Both the position numbers and the translations under genes were made by a program. A stretch of DNA of 37,100 bases from an uncultured Alphaproteobacteria bacterium (GTDB taxonomy: Bacteria > Pseudomonadota > Alphaproteobacteria > RF32 > CAG-239), in the NCBI GenBank assembly GCA_944393725.1, contig CALYBC010000012.1, positions 1 through 37,100 on the forward strand, given 5' to 3'. Below, one piece after another: positions 9,628 to 17,466 of this stretch. Every line of letters starts with the position of its first letter. The stretch's first letter is position 1. The notes under the pieces are model-generated. The model saw nothing but the letters and a program-made list of their open reading frames with translations. It did no database searches and had not been told where the DNA came from.

Positions 9628-12081
9628 ATGAAATTAGTTGTCGTAGAATCTCCGGCTAAAGCCAAAACCATTAATAAATATTTGGGCAAAGATTATAAAG
9701 TCTTGGCAAGCTTTGGACATATTCGCGACTTACCCAGCAAGGACGGCTCGGTTAATCCCAATGAGGATTTTAAAATGACTTGGGAATTAAGTACCGGCGG
9801 AAAAAAACATTTGGCCGAAATTATAAAGGCTCTGAAAGATGCCGATACGCTTATTCTCGCATCCGACCCGGATAGAGAGGGAGAAGCAATTGCATGGCAC
9901 TTGTTGGAAGAATTGAAAAGCAAAAAAGCTCTCAAAGGCAAAAAAATTGAACGCGTGGTCTTTCATGAAATTACTAAAAATGCCGTTACCGAAGCAATTA
10001 AAAATCCCAGAGAAATTGATGACAATCTGGTGTCTGCTTATATGGCAAGACGCGCTCTCGACTATTTGGTAGGATTTACTTTGTCACCGGTTTTGTGGCG
10101 TAAACTCCCCGGTTCGCGTTCGGCCGGAAGAGTGCAGTCGGTTGCTTTGCGACTGATTTGCGACCGCGAAAATGAAATTGAAAAGTTTAAGGCCGAAGAA
10201 TATTGGACCATTGATGCCGAGCTGTTTACTGCCAAAAAAGCTTTAATTAAATCGCGTTTGATTGAGCTCGACGGTAAAAAGCTGGAAAAGTTTGACATTA
10301 ATACCGAAGCAAAAGCTCTGGCGGCAAAGGCTAAAATCGAAGCACAAAATTTTGCCGTAGCCAATATCGAACGCAAAAAAGCGAATCGTTATCCGGCTCC
10401 GCCTTTTACTACCTCGACTTTGCAACAAGAGGCTGCACGCAAGCTCAGATTTTCGGCAAAGAAAACCATGCAGATCGCACAAAAGTTATATGAGGACGGT
10501 TTTATCACCTATATGCGTACCGATGCCGTAAATTTATCGGTCGAAGCAATCAAAGCTTGTCGAGATGCTATTGTTAAATATTTCGGCGAAAGTTATTTAC
10601 CCAAACAACCTAAAGAATATAAAACCAAATCAAAAAATGCTCAAGAAGCTCACGAAGCCATCAGACCTTCTGATGTGATGAATACTCCCAAAAAGATGGA
10701 AGTAAAACTTTCTGCAGACGAGCATAAACTTTATGAGCTGATTTGGAAAAGAACCGTTGCCTGCCAGATGAATCCGGCAATTCTGGATAAGGTTGTGATT
10801 GACAGCGTTTCGGAAGATAAACAAATTTTGTTGCGTGCAAATGGTCAGGTTATTGAGTTTGACGGTTTCTTGAAATTGTACCAAGAGTCAAAAGATGATA
10901 GTGATGACGATGACGAAAATCGTATTTTACCAAATGTAGAACAAGGTGAAAAACTGGATAAAGGTGAAATCACCGCCGAGCAACATTTTACCGCTCCGCC
11001 GCCGAGATTTACCGAAGCCAGTTTGGTTAAAAAACTTGAAGAACTCGGAATCGGTCGTCCTTCTACTTATGCCACAATTATCGCCGTATTACAGGAACGC
11101 AAATATGTCAGAGTTGAAAAGCTGAGGTTTATCCCTGAAGACAGAGGCCGGATTGTTACGGTATTTTTGGAAAATTTCTTTAAGAAGTATGTGGAGTATG
11201 ATTTCACTGCGCAGATGGAAGAGTTTTTGGACGATGTTTCGGCCGGAGAAATGCAGTGGAAAAAACTTCTGGAAGGTTTTTGGGTCAAGTTTATTAAAAA
11301 TGTTGATGCCGTTAAGCCTTTGCAAGTTTCGGAAGTAATTGAAAAAATCGATGAAGTTTTATCTCATCACCTGTTTCCTCCGCGTGAGGACGGCTCTGAC
11401 CCGAGAGTTTGTCCGGAATGCAAAACCGGAAGGTTGAGTATTAAATTAGGAAAATTCGGAGCCTTTATCGGTTGCTCTAACTATCCGGAGTGTAAATATA
11501 CCAAACCGCTGGTGGATACTGCTGATGAAGAAGCTGCTGACAATGCCAAGACTAAAGATACAGCCGATAAGATTTTGGGAGAATTAAACGGGCTCAATAT
11601 TTACCTGAAAAAAGGGCCTTACGGATTTTATGTTCAAATGGGCGAGGATCAGACTGCAACAACCGAAAAGCCCAAACGCGCGGCTTTGCCCAGAAATGTT
11701 TCGGCAGAAGAAGTTACTTTGGAACAAGCTCAGAGATTGCTCAGTATGCCCTATGATTTAGGCGAAGGAATCGAGCTTAACTCAGGAAAATTCGGACCTT
11801 ATATCAAATCAGGAAACAAGTCCGTTTCTTTGCGGGGTAATGATACTATTTTTAACATTACCTTAGAAAGAGCTAAGGAACTTTTGGCCGGTGCTAAAGA
11901 AAAGCCAACCGGCAAAGCTTTGGGAATGCACCCGACCAAAAAGCAAGAAATTGTATTATTGATGGGAAGGTACGGGCCTTATTTAAAGTGCGGCAAAGCC
12001 AACTATGCAATTCCTAAGGATGTTTCCGGTCATGAACCGACTTTAGATGAGGCAATTAAGATAATTGATGCAAAGAAATAA
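9628..12081 (+). CDS. topA: DNA topoisomerase I
   Basis: Type IA topoisomerase that relaxes negative supercoils. It opens with the TOPRIM domain (MKLVVVESPAKAKTINKYL, then DPDREGEAIAWHL) and has the active-site tyrosine Tyr295 in DGFITYMRTDAV. The C-terminal part has one four-cysteine zinc ribbon (CPEC near 595, then GCSNYPEC) and at least three further topoisomerase C-terminal repeats without cysteine sets (KGPYGFYVQMG, GKFGPYIKSG, GRYGPYLKCG). This tail arrangement is common in alphaproteobacteria. 817 residues is normal. It follows dprA by 15 bases, also a common neighbour, and ends the transcript at a strong terminator. Confidence 0.97.
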   Translation: MKLVVVESPAKAKTINKYLGKDYKVLASFGHIRDLPSKDGSVNPNEDFKMTWELSTGGKKHLAEIIKALKDADTLILASDPDREGEAIAWHLLEELKSKKALKGKKIERVVFHEITKNAVTEAIKNPREIDDNLVSAYMARRALDYLVGFTLSPVLWRKLPGSRSAGRVQSVALRLICDRENEIEKFKAEEYWTIDAELFTAKKALIKSRLIELDGKKLEKFDINTEAKALAAKAKIEAQNFAVANIERKKANRYPAPPFTTSTLQQEAARKLRFSAKKTMQIAQKLYEDGFITYMRTDAVNLSVEAIKACRDAIVKYFGESYLPKQPKEYKTKSKNAQEAHEAIRPSDVMNTPKKMEVKLSADEHKLYELIWKRTVACQMNPAILDKVVIDSVSEDKQILLRANGQVIEFDGFLKLYQESKDDSDDDDENRILPNVEQGEKLDKGEITAEQHFTAPPPRFTEASLVKKLEELGIGRPSTYATIIAVLQERKYVRVEKLRFIPEDRGRIVTVFLENFFKKYVEYDFTAQMEEFLDDVSAGEMQWKKLLEGFWVKFIKNVDAVKPLQVSEVIEKIDEVLSHHLFPPREDGSDPRVCPECKTGRLSIKLGKFGAFIGCSNYPECKYTKPLVDTADEEAADNAKTKDTADKILGELNGLNIYLKKGPYGFYVQMGEDQTATTEKPKRAALPRNVSAEEVTLEQAQRLLSMPYDLGEGIELNSGKFGPYIKSGNKSVSLRGNDTIFNITLERAKELLAGAKEKPTGKALGMHPTKKQEIVLLMGRYGPYLKCGKANYAIPKDVSGHEPTLDEAIKIIDAKK

Positions 12082-12090
12082 ATCATCAAG

Positions 12091-12122
12091 AAAAGGAGCT
12101 TGAACCAAGCTCCTTTTTTTTG
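12091..12122 (+). terminator. Intrinsic terminator after topA
   Basis: AAAGGAGCTTG (12092-12102) and CAAGCTCCTTT (12106-12116) form an 11-bp stem with an AAC loop, followed by a run of T. It sits about ten bases after the topA stop codon and separates the plsY-dprA-topA transcript from the structured RNA downstream. Confidence 0.92.
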
Positions 12123-12142
12123 GAAGGTGATGAAAATATTCT

Positions 12143-12171
12143 TTGACTTTTGAGCGTTTTGATTTTAGGCT
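12143..12171 (+). promoter_or_regulatory. Putative sigma-70 promoter for the structured RNA
   Basis: TTGACT at 12143-12148 and TAGGCT at 12166-12171 are 17 bases apart. The -35 box is good and the -10 box is weak. The position fits: just after the topA terminator and just before the structured region, giving a predicted RNA start near 12178. Confidence 0.45.
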
Positions 12172-12177
12172 AAAGCC

Positions 12178-12383
12178 GAGTGTAGAAGAAAAAATTTTTC
12201 TTACACTTAAGGGCGTCGAAAACCCTTTTTGTACCATTAGTCGCGGCATTGCGACTTAAAATAATGTGCCGATTTCTGCCTTAGGGCGGATGTCGGCGAA
12301 TAAGGCTCCGGCCAAATAAGCCGAGCCGTCCTGATGGTACACGGTTTTCGAACATCCGCCCGCCTTTAAAAGCGGGTTTTTTT
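12178..12383 (+). ncRNA. Highly structured RNA, candidate leader/attenuator (copy A)
   Basis: There is no open frame, but the RNA can fold extensively. A 5' hairpin spans about 12180-12208. A long interrupted stem then pairs 12211-12215 with 12357-12361, 12216-12224 (UCGAAAACC) with 12343-12351 (GGUUUUCGA), and 12231-12240 with 12331-12340 (10 pairs, one G-U). Inside lie three hairpins: 12241-12244/12251-12254; 12269-12280/12285-12296 with a UUAG loop; and 12304-12312/12320-12327. An intrinsic terminator follows, then a lipoprotein gene 33 bases on. GGGCGGAUGU (12284-12293) is exactly complementary to ACAUCCGCCC (12352-12361), whose last three bases belong to the terminator stem, so two exclusive folds are possible. 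It does not match the RNase P, SRP, tmRNA or riboswitch consensus sequences I know. It could be a cis-acting attenuator or a free small RNA. Confidence 0.7.
12359..12383 (+). terminator. Intrinsic terminator at the end of structured RNA A
   Basis: CCCGC (12359-12363) pairs with GCGGG (12372-12376) around a CTTTAAAA loop, followed by seven T. Its 5' arm overlaps the strand 12352-12361, which can pair elsewhere in the RNA, so termination may be conditional. Confidence 0.85.
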
Positions 12384-12416
12384 ATGGACCAAATAAAATT
12401 TTAAGGGATAAAAAAG

Positions 12417-12995
12417 ATGAAGAAAACGGTGATACTTTCTTGTTTGATGCTTACTGCTTGCGGTACAATTTTCAGCGGAACAGGACAAGAAATTAATTTT
12501 GACAGCAACGAAAAAGGAGTAGAAGTTTTTATTGACGGAGTGAGAGCTTGTTCAACGCCTTGCACCTACGAGGTTGACCGCAGTATAAGTGATTTGGATA
12601 TTGTGGCTAAGAAAAAAGGATTTAGAAATCAGCAAATTACTTTGCGCTCAAACTTTAATAAAATGGCGGTTTTGAACCTTACATTTTTAACCAGCTGGAC
12701 TACCGATTTGGCTTTTGGCGGAGTGTGGGAATACAAACGCAACAATGTCTATATTGATATGGAAAAACTTTCAAGACAAAATGCCTCTTTAGATAACGGC
12801 CTTGCGCCTAAAATCAGACGTTTTGCCTTGTTTGGCTTTGATGAGATGAAAATGGAGGCGGCAAAAAACACCGGCGGCGAGTATATCAGCTCTTTGGCGG
12901 CAATAACTAAAAAAGATGATGCCGAACTGATTGCCCTTATTAACCAAACCTCAAATGAGGTTGAGCTCGCTCATAAATTGACCGGAATTGAATAG
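12417..12995 (+). CDS. PEGA-like outer-envelope lipoprotein, function unknown
   Basis: Residues 1-15 are a lipoprotein signal peptide (MKKTVILSCLMLTAC) with lipobox LTAC and lipidated Cys15. Next comes a region typical of PEGA-type carbohydrate- or peptidoglycan-binding lipoproteins: NEKGVEVFIDG, then a TPCTYEV stretch, then GFRNQQITL, about residues 20-80. The C-terminal half (TSWTTDLAFGGVWEYKRNNVYIDMEK) resembles small lipoproteins beginning CGTIFSG whose role is unknown. The ATG has an AAGGGA site. It is probably a single gene, possibly controlled by the structured RNA before it, with a strong terminator behind it. PEGA assignment is by pattern only. Confidence 0.85.
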   Translation: MKKTVILSCLMLTACGTIFSGTGQEINFDSNEKGVEVFIDGVRACSTPCTYEVDRSISDLDIVAKKKGFRNQQITLRSNFNKMAVLNLTFLTSWTTDLAFGGVWEYKRNNVYIDMEKLSRQNASLDNGLAPKIRRFALFGFDEMKMEAAKNTGGEYISSLAAITKKDDAELIALINQTSNEVELAHKLTGIE

Positions 12996-13000
12996 ATAAT

Positions 13001-13034
13001 AAAAAATGCGGTGTATTTTTGCACCGCATTTTTT
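13001..13034. terminator. Bidirectional terminator between convergent genes
   Basis: A 13-bp inverted repeat, AAAAAATGCGGTG / CACCGCATTTTTT, with an 8-base loop. It has T runs in both directions and lies between the lipoprotein gene (plus) and the gene ending at 13045 (minus), so it can serve both. Confidence 0.92.
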
Positions 13035-13044
13035 ATGTAATCGA

Positions 13045-13473
13045 CTAAACGACCGCCGCTTTTTCATATTCTTGGGTTAAGGATTTGAGTAACTCGACAA
13101 GTTCTTCATCACCAATCTCAGACCTCAAATCTTCAAAAAGCTCAACGGCCTCTTTTTCAAAGTTATCAGGATAAGGAATTTCCTTAACATGCTTAATCTC
13201 TACGGTATAGGCGTTCATAATCTCGTGATTGGGACCGCGTCTTTCCAAAACAAGAATATCATTTAAACTGTTTAGTTTTTCTCTGATTCCGGGGAATATA
13301 TTGGTTAACAAAAACGCCTTTTTGTTGTTGCGTACCAAAACGGCACAATTTCTGCCATCGTAGCTTAGCTCGGCACTGGTTATCATTCCCTCATCAATAT
13401 CTATGGCAATGGCTATATCATCACCGTCAATCAAAAATTCAAAATCTTCTACCAAAACCTTTTCGATGGACAT
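13045..13473 (-). CDS. Hypothetical acidic cytoplasmic protein
   Basis: I do not recognise this 143-residue protein. It is acidic, with no signal peptide or membrane helix. The N-terminal half looks like beta strands (VEDFEFLIDGDDIAIAIDID, VLVRNNKKAFLLTNIF); the last 45 residues are predicted helical and charged (EAVELFEDLRSEIGDEELVE). The start is placed at the ATG at 13473, which has an AAAGGAAAG site; a longer in-frame start at 13518 has no such site. It reads out into the shared terminator. Confidence 0.75.
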   Translation of the reverse strand: MSIEKVLVEDFEFLIDGDDIAIAIDIDEGMITSAELSYDGRNCAVLVRNNKKAFLLTNIFPGIREKLNSLNDILVLERRGPNHEIMNAYTVEIKHVKEIPYPDNFEKEAVELFEDLRSEIGDEELVELLKSLTQEYEKAAVV

Positions 13474-13546
13474 TTTTCTTTCCTTTGAGTAATACTGCGA
13501 TATATTATCAGTTATCACTATCTGTTTAATTTTTTGTTAATCATAC

Positions 13547-13576
13547 AAAAAAATACTGCCCTGACTAAGGGCAGTA
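13547..13576 (-). terminator. Intrinsic terminator after the glycine-zipper lipoprotein gene
   Basis: TACTGCCCT (13554-13562) and AGGGCAGTA (13568-13576) form a 9-bp stem with a five-base loop. On the minus strand the stem is followed by seven T. It lies just after the stop at 13590. Confidence 0.9.
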
Positions 13577-13589
13577 ATTTTGCTTGTTA

Positions 13590-14039
13590 TTAATTTGCCG
13601 GAATGATACGCGACTGTTTTCCGTATAATAAATAACATTTTTGTCCCGGTTGCATATAAACATCGGTACCCTGAGTGATGGTACGCATGGTGCCGTTATC
13701 AAGTTTTACAATATATTCAACACCATCTTGTGATGTCAACCCCTCTTGCGCCATATTTCCGGCAATTCCACCCAAGGCTGCTCCGCCTAAAGCTCCCAAC
13801 ACACTGCCTCGTCCATGACCAATCGTAGAGCCCGCAACACCACCGCCAATAGTGCCTATTACCGCACCGGTAGAGCTGTCCGCTGAGGAAACATTAACCT
13901 GACGAACACTTACGACCGTGCAGGGTTGAACTTGCCCGACCGTGCCGGCCTGAGATGTTTCATAATGGTTAGAATTGATATTGGCAGCACAGGCAGCCAA
14001 AACGGCAGATGCCGAAATTATACTTAAAAGTTTTTTCAT
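13590..14039 (-). CDS. Glycine-zipper outer membrane lipoprotein (SlyB-like)
   Basis: A lipoprotein signal (MKKLLSIISASAVLAAC, lipidated Cys17) is followed by a short linker and a glycine-zipper pair of helices: TGAVIGTIGGGVAGSTIG and GSVLGALGGAALGGIAGN, about residues 57-95. A C-terminal beta-like domain follows (YIVKLDNGTMRTITQGTDVY). This is the layout of SlyB/Rickettsia 17-kDa-antigen-type lipoproteins, which sit in the outer membrane and help envelope integrity in relatives. The start at 14039 has an AAGGA site; an upstream in-frame start at 14102 would put 21 unsuitable residues before the signal. It is divergent from asnS. Confidence 0.88.
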   Translation of the reverse strand: MKKLLSIISASAVLAACAANINSNHYETSQAGTVGQVQPCTVVSVRQVNVSSADSSTGAVIGTIGGGVAGSTIGHGRGSVLGALGGAALGGIAGNMAQEGLTSQDGVEYIVKLDNGTMRTITQGTDVYMQPGQKCYLLYGKQSRIIPAN

Positions 14040-14175
14040 AGTATTTTCCTTGTCAAAAAAATCAGCTGCCATTAATTTAATCTGTAGAATAATGTTTGTC
14101 AATGCTGGACATTGAAAGAAAAATGTAATAAATTAGCAAAAGTTTTTTTATGATAAATTGTTTTAAGGACACTAA

Positions 14176-15567
14176 GTGATGTTGAAAAGAACCAAAATTG
14201 CCGAATTATTAAAATCGGAAAAACCGATTGAACAAGTATTGATTAAAGGTTGGGTTAAGACAAGACGCGATGCTAAAGATTTTTCTTTCATCGAAATTAA
14301 CGATGGGTCTTGTCTCAAAAATATGCAGGTTATCGCTCATAACAGCCTTGGCAATTATGAGGAAGTTAAAAAGCTGACTACCGGTTCTTCTCTGGCCGTT
14401 AAAGGTGAGATGGTTTTATCTCAGGGCGGAAACCAAAAGTTTGAAATAGTCGCCGTTGCCGTTGAAATATATTCAATCGCGCCGGAAGATTATCCTTTAC
14501 AAAAGAAAAAACATACCGATGAATACTTGCGTACAATAGCTCATTTACGCCCGCGTTCAAATAAATACGGCGCCGCTTTCAGAGTTCGCTCCGAGCTTTC
14601 TTATGCTATTCATAAGTTCTTTAATGAACGAGGATTCCGTTATGTACATACCCCGATTATTACCGGATCAGACTGCGAAGGAGCCGGTGAGATGTTTCAG
14701 GTAACAACATTGGATATTAACAATCCTCCCCGTACTCCGGACGGCAAAGTAGATTACTCACAAGACTTTTTCGGAAAAGAAGCTCGTTTGACTGTTTCGG
14801 GACAGCTTAACGGAGAGATGTATGCTTGTGCTTTGGGTGATATTTATACCTTTGGCCCAACTTTTAGAGCCGAAAACTCCAACACTACCCGTCATGCAGC
14901 CGAATTTTGGATGATTGAGCCGGAAATGGCTTTCGCCGATATTCATGATGATATGGATCTGGCCGAAGATATGGTCAAATACTGCATCAGATATGTAATG
15001 AATACCTGTGCCGAAGATTTGGAATTGTTTAATAAGTTTGTTGAGCCCGGACTGTTGGACAAGCTAAATAATATTTTGGAAAATGACTTTGCCAGAATAA
15101 CCTACAGCGAAGCTATTGAAATTATGAAAGCTTCCGGTCATCAGTTTGAATATAAACCGGAATTTGGTATTGATATGCAGACCGAACATGAACGTTATCT
15201 GGCCGAAGTGCATTTCAAAAGACCGGTTATTGTTCGTGATTATCCAAAAGAAATTAAAGCCTTTTATATGCGGCTTAATGATGATAACCGTACCGTTGCC
15301 GCCATGGATGTTCTGGTGCCCGGAATCGGCGAACTTATCGGCGGCTCCCAACGCGAAGAAAGGCTCGATGTTTTAAACAAAAAAATCGAAGAAATGGGCA
15401 TGACCGAGGCAGACTACGAGTGGTATTTGGATTCCAGACGATATGGGTCGGTGCCGCATGCAGGTTTCGGACTTGGGTTTGAGAGAATGATGATGTTGAT
15501 TACCGGAATCGGCAATATCAGAGATGTCATTCCCTTCCCCAGAACTCCAAAATCCATCGCTTTTTAG
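14176..15567 (+). CDS. asnS: Asparagine-tRNA ligase
   Basis: Charges tRNA-Asn with asparagine. The N-terminal OB-fold anticodon-binding domain ([20 protein letters not shown]) precedes the class II catalytic core: [56 protein letters not shown] (motif 2), and [11 protein letters not shown] near the C-terminus (motif 3). 463 residues and the ending [14 protein letters not shown] fit the long AsnRS type of E. coli and Bacteroides. GTG at 14176 and ATG at 14179 are both possible starts behind AAGGA. Many alphaproteobacteria lack AsnRS and make Asn-tRNA by amidation, so its presence is notable. Confidence 0.97.
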   Translation: MMLKRTKIAELLKSEKPIEQVLIKGWVKTRRDAKDFSFIEINDGSCLKNMQVIAHNSLGNYEEVKKLTTGSSLAVKGEMVLSQGGNQKFEIVAVAVEIYSIAPEDYPLQKKKHTDEYLRTIAHLRPRSNKYGAAFRVRSELSYAIHKFFNERGFRYVHTPIITGSDCEGAGEMFQVTTLDINNPPRTPDGKVDYSQDFFGKEARLTVSGQLNGEMYACALGDIYTFGPTFRAENSNTTRHAAEFWMIEPEMAFADIHDDMDLAEDMVKYCIRYVMNTCAEDLELFNKFVEPGLLDKLNNILENDFARITYSEAIEIMKASGHQFEYKPEFGIDMQTEHERYLAEVHFKRPVIVRDYPKEIKAFYMRLNDDNRTVAAMDVLVPGIGELIGGSQREERLDVLNKKIEEMGMTEADYEWYLDSRRYGSVPHAGFGLGFERMMMLITGIGNIRDVIPFPRTPKSIAF

Positions 15568-15574
15568 GATGATC

Positions 15575-16117
15575 ATGGAAAAAATAAAGGAAATATTATA
15601 TCTGACTATGGCAGGAGTGTTTGCGGTTGCAACATATTGCGGTGCCGAGGAAATAGAAACTAATGCTTTCGGTTATCCGTTAAATAAACCGATTATGGTA
15701 ATTGATAACACGGCTGATGCTCCTGCTAAAAATTTATCGCAAAATACCTTGCCGGAATGTAGTGATTCCCGTTTGGTCGATGCCATAAGGCAGAATATTA
15801 CTCCGGTAGTAACTCAAAGCAACCCCAATATCATCGAAGAAAGAAACACTGCTTTGTTGCTCAAAAATGTGGCAAACTTTAAGGAGGTGGCAGCTACCGA
15901 GTTATCACCGCAAAAATATCGGGCAGCCGCAGCCAGAGTTGTTGAACTTAAAATAAACAAACACTTGACCAATGACGAAATCAGAGTTTGTCTGAGCCAA
16001 AGTTCCGAAATCAAAGATGATATTTATGCGGTTATATATCGTCAGCAAGAAGGGGTCTTGGTTACGGTATTAACTAACAGTAAGAAATTGTCGGACTTTG
16101 TTTTTAGCAACAAATGA
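15575..16117 (+). CDS. Hypothetical exported protein
   Basis: I do not recognise this protein of about 180 residues. The N-terminus (MEKIKEILYLTMAGVFAVAT) has a hydrophobic core ending in YCGAEE, consistent with a Sec signal peptide, so it is probably periplasmic. The mature part has no clear motif and is mostly polar and helical (YRAAAARVVELKINKHLTND). The start is taken at 15575, with AGGA just upstream overlapping the asnS stop; ATG 15569 is an alternative. It follows asnS by only seven bases, so it is probably co-transcribed with it. Confidence 0.75.
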   Translation: MEKIKEILYLTMAGVFAVATYCGAEEIETNAFGYPLNKPIMVIDNTADAPAKNLSQNTLPECSDSRLVDAIRQNITPVVTQSNPNIIEERNTALLLKNVANFKEVAATELSPQKYRAAAARVVELKINKHLTNDEIRVCLSQSSEIKDDIYAVIYRQQEGVLVTVLTNSKKLSDFVFSNK

Positions 16118-16204
16118 TATTGCATTTTTTGTTTTTTTAGGTTATTATTCCGCCTTGCTTGTGAGAGTTTGCTAATTTTGTTTTATGCGGAGAATCGATA
16201 GTAT

Positions 16205-17101
16205 ATGAGTGACAATCACCAACTGGTTGTAAGAAAAAGTAACTTACCTGCCGTCATTAACGACAATTCGCTTGAGGCCTATCTGGAAAAGATTAAGACT
16301 TTTCCTGTATTAACCGAAGAGCAAGAAATTGAGTTGGTTAATGATTTGCAACAAAATCGCAATCCGGAAGCTGCTCAAATACTGGTTACTTCTCACCTAA
16401 GGTTGGCGGCTAAAATCGCCCTTACCTATCGCCGCTATGGGCTACCGCTGTCTGACATTATTTCCGAAGCTAACCTCGGATTAATGCAAGCAGTCAAGAA
16501 ATTTGACTTATCTAAAAAAGTACGGCTGGCAACATATGCAATTTGGTGGATAAAGGCCGCCATAAATGATTATATCCTACGTTCATGGTCATTGGTTAAA
16601 ATCGGAACCAGTGCCGCACAAAAAAGATTGTTTTATAACTTAAGAAAAATAAAAGCCAGACTGGGTGTATACGACAATAAAGAGCTGGCCCCTCAACAAA
16701 TATCGCAAATTGCCAAAGAGTTAGTAGTTGATGAGAGCGATGTGAAAGAGATGAATATGCGACTTGGCGGAGACAGTTCACTCAATGAGGTGGTAACCGG
16801 AAATGATGAAGACGCCGAAAGAATAGATTTCGTAGTCGATAAATCTCAGAATATTGAGGAAAAATTGGCCGGTAAACAAGAAGCCGCCTATAAAAGTGCA
16901 ATACTGCGTGATTGCTTGGCTAAACTTAGCGAACGTGAGCAATACATTATAAAAAATCGTATGTTGACGGATGACCCTAAAACATTAAGCGAAGTAGCAG
17001 AAAAATTTGGTATCAGCAGAGAAAGAGTTCGCCAAATTGAGGCGGCGGCATTTAAAAAGCTGCAGAACATGGTTTTACTTGCCATAAGCGTAAAAAAGTG
17101 A
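16205..17101 (+). CDS. rpoH: RNA polymerase sigma-32 (heat shock) factor RpoH
   Basis: The 298-residue protein has sigma-70-family regions in order: 1.2 (LEAYLEKIKTFPVLTEEQE), 2 (SHLRLAAKIALTYRRYGLPL, then ANLGLMQAVKKFD, then RLATYAIWWIKAAINDYILR), and 4 (LSEVAEKFGISRERVRQIEA). AAQKRLFYNLRK just after region 2 is the RpoH box that separates sigma-32 from the vegetative factor. The nearest ribosome site (GGAG, 12 bases from the ATG) is rather far, so initiation may be weak or structure-dependent. The gene lies 3 kb before clpB, which has a promoter of RpoH type, so the regulator and a likely target are neighbours. Confidence 0.95.
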   Translation: MSDNHQLVVRKSNLPAVINDNSLEAYLEKIKTFPVLTEEQEIELVNDLQQNRNPEAAQILVTSHLRLAAKIALTYRRYGLPLSDIISEANLGLMQAVKKFDLSKKVRLATYAIWWIKAAINDYILRSWSLVKIGTSAAQKRLFYNLRKIKARLGVYDNKELAPQQISQIAKELVVDESDVKEMNMRLGGDSSLNEVVTGNDEDAERIDFVVDKSQNIEEKLAGKQEAAYKSAILRDCLAKLSEREQYIIKNRMLTDDPKTLSEVAEKFGISRERVRQIEAAAFKKLQNMVLLAISVKK

Positions 17102-17134
17102 TACAATAAGATATTGTTTCAAAAAAGGATTTAT

Positions 17135-17332
17135 ATGATGGAAAAGTCAAAAAATACCAATTCTTATAGCACATTATCAGAAGCGGATAAGAAGGTCTTG
17201 AAAATTGATATCGCCTCTTTTACCAAAAGAATGAAAGCCAGAATAAAAAAAGTACAAGGTGATGAATCAGTTAATGACGCCAGCGAAAATTTTCTTCTGC
17301 GTCATCGCTATGTCGATGTAAACTCTCTATAG
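17135..17332 (+). CDS. Small basic hypothetical protein
   Basis: A 66-residue reading frame starts at ATG 17135 (or 17138) behind an AAGGA site and runs between rpoH and prmC in the same direction. The product is charged, with a basic helical centre (FTKRMKARIKKVQG), and has no signal peptide or membrane segment. I do not recognise it. It could be a small regulator or an RNA- or protein-binding factor, but nothing in the sequence settles that. A short terminator-like hairpin follows. Confidence 0.65.
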   Translation: MMEKSKNTNSYSTLSEADKKVLKIDIASFTKRMKARIKKVQGDESVNDASENFLLRHRYVDVNSL

Positions 17333-17466
17333 GTATAACTGCTTTCGCTTATTGCCGTGATTGCGGCATATTTTTTTGATTCGGAGATAATCATTTTGCT
17401 TTGTAAAGACTTTTTAGACAAGCAGCTTAGTGATTTAAAAAAATTTTCTACAGGTATAACTGCTTT
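17331..17466 (+). repeat. Pair of 15-base direct repeats around the prmC start
   Basis: AGGTATAACTGCTTT occurs at 17331-17345 (overlapping the end of the 65-66-residue gene) and again at 17452-17466 (inside prmC). Including the preceding TCTA, the match extends to 19 of 20 bases. The copies are 121 bases apart. Confidence 0.9.
17353..17377 (+). terminator. Short terminator-like hairpin before prmC
   Basis: TGCCG (17353-17357) pairs with CGGCA (17364-17368) around TGATTG, followed by TA and seven T. The stem is short but GC-rich. It lies 19 bases before the chosen prmC start and argues against longer prmC starts that would read through it. Confidence 0.6.

Noticed and set aside
12343..12366. 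T-loop-like TTCGAAC and CCGCC in RNA A (and TTCGAAC in RNA B), suggesting a tRNA or tmRNA end
   Set aside because: There is no CCA, no acceptor partner, no D-arm and no tag peptide frame ending in Ala-Ala; the TTCGAA strand pairs better with the distant TCGAAA strand.
12211..12383. RNase P, SRP, 6S or known riboswitch identity for the structured RNAs
   Set aside because: The conserved core sequences I know for these (for example the RNase P P4 region or the SRP GGAAG loop) are absent. A 6S-like or rare class cannot be fully excluded without a covariance search.
17103..17117. ACAATA / TATTGT hairpin after rpoH as a terminator
   Set aside because: It is a six-base, A/T-rich stem without a T run, too weak to terminate.
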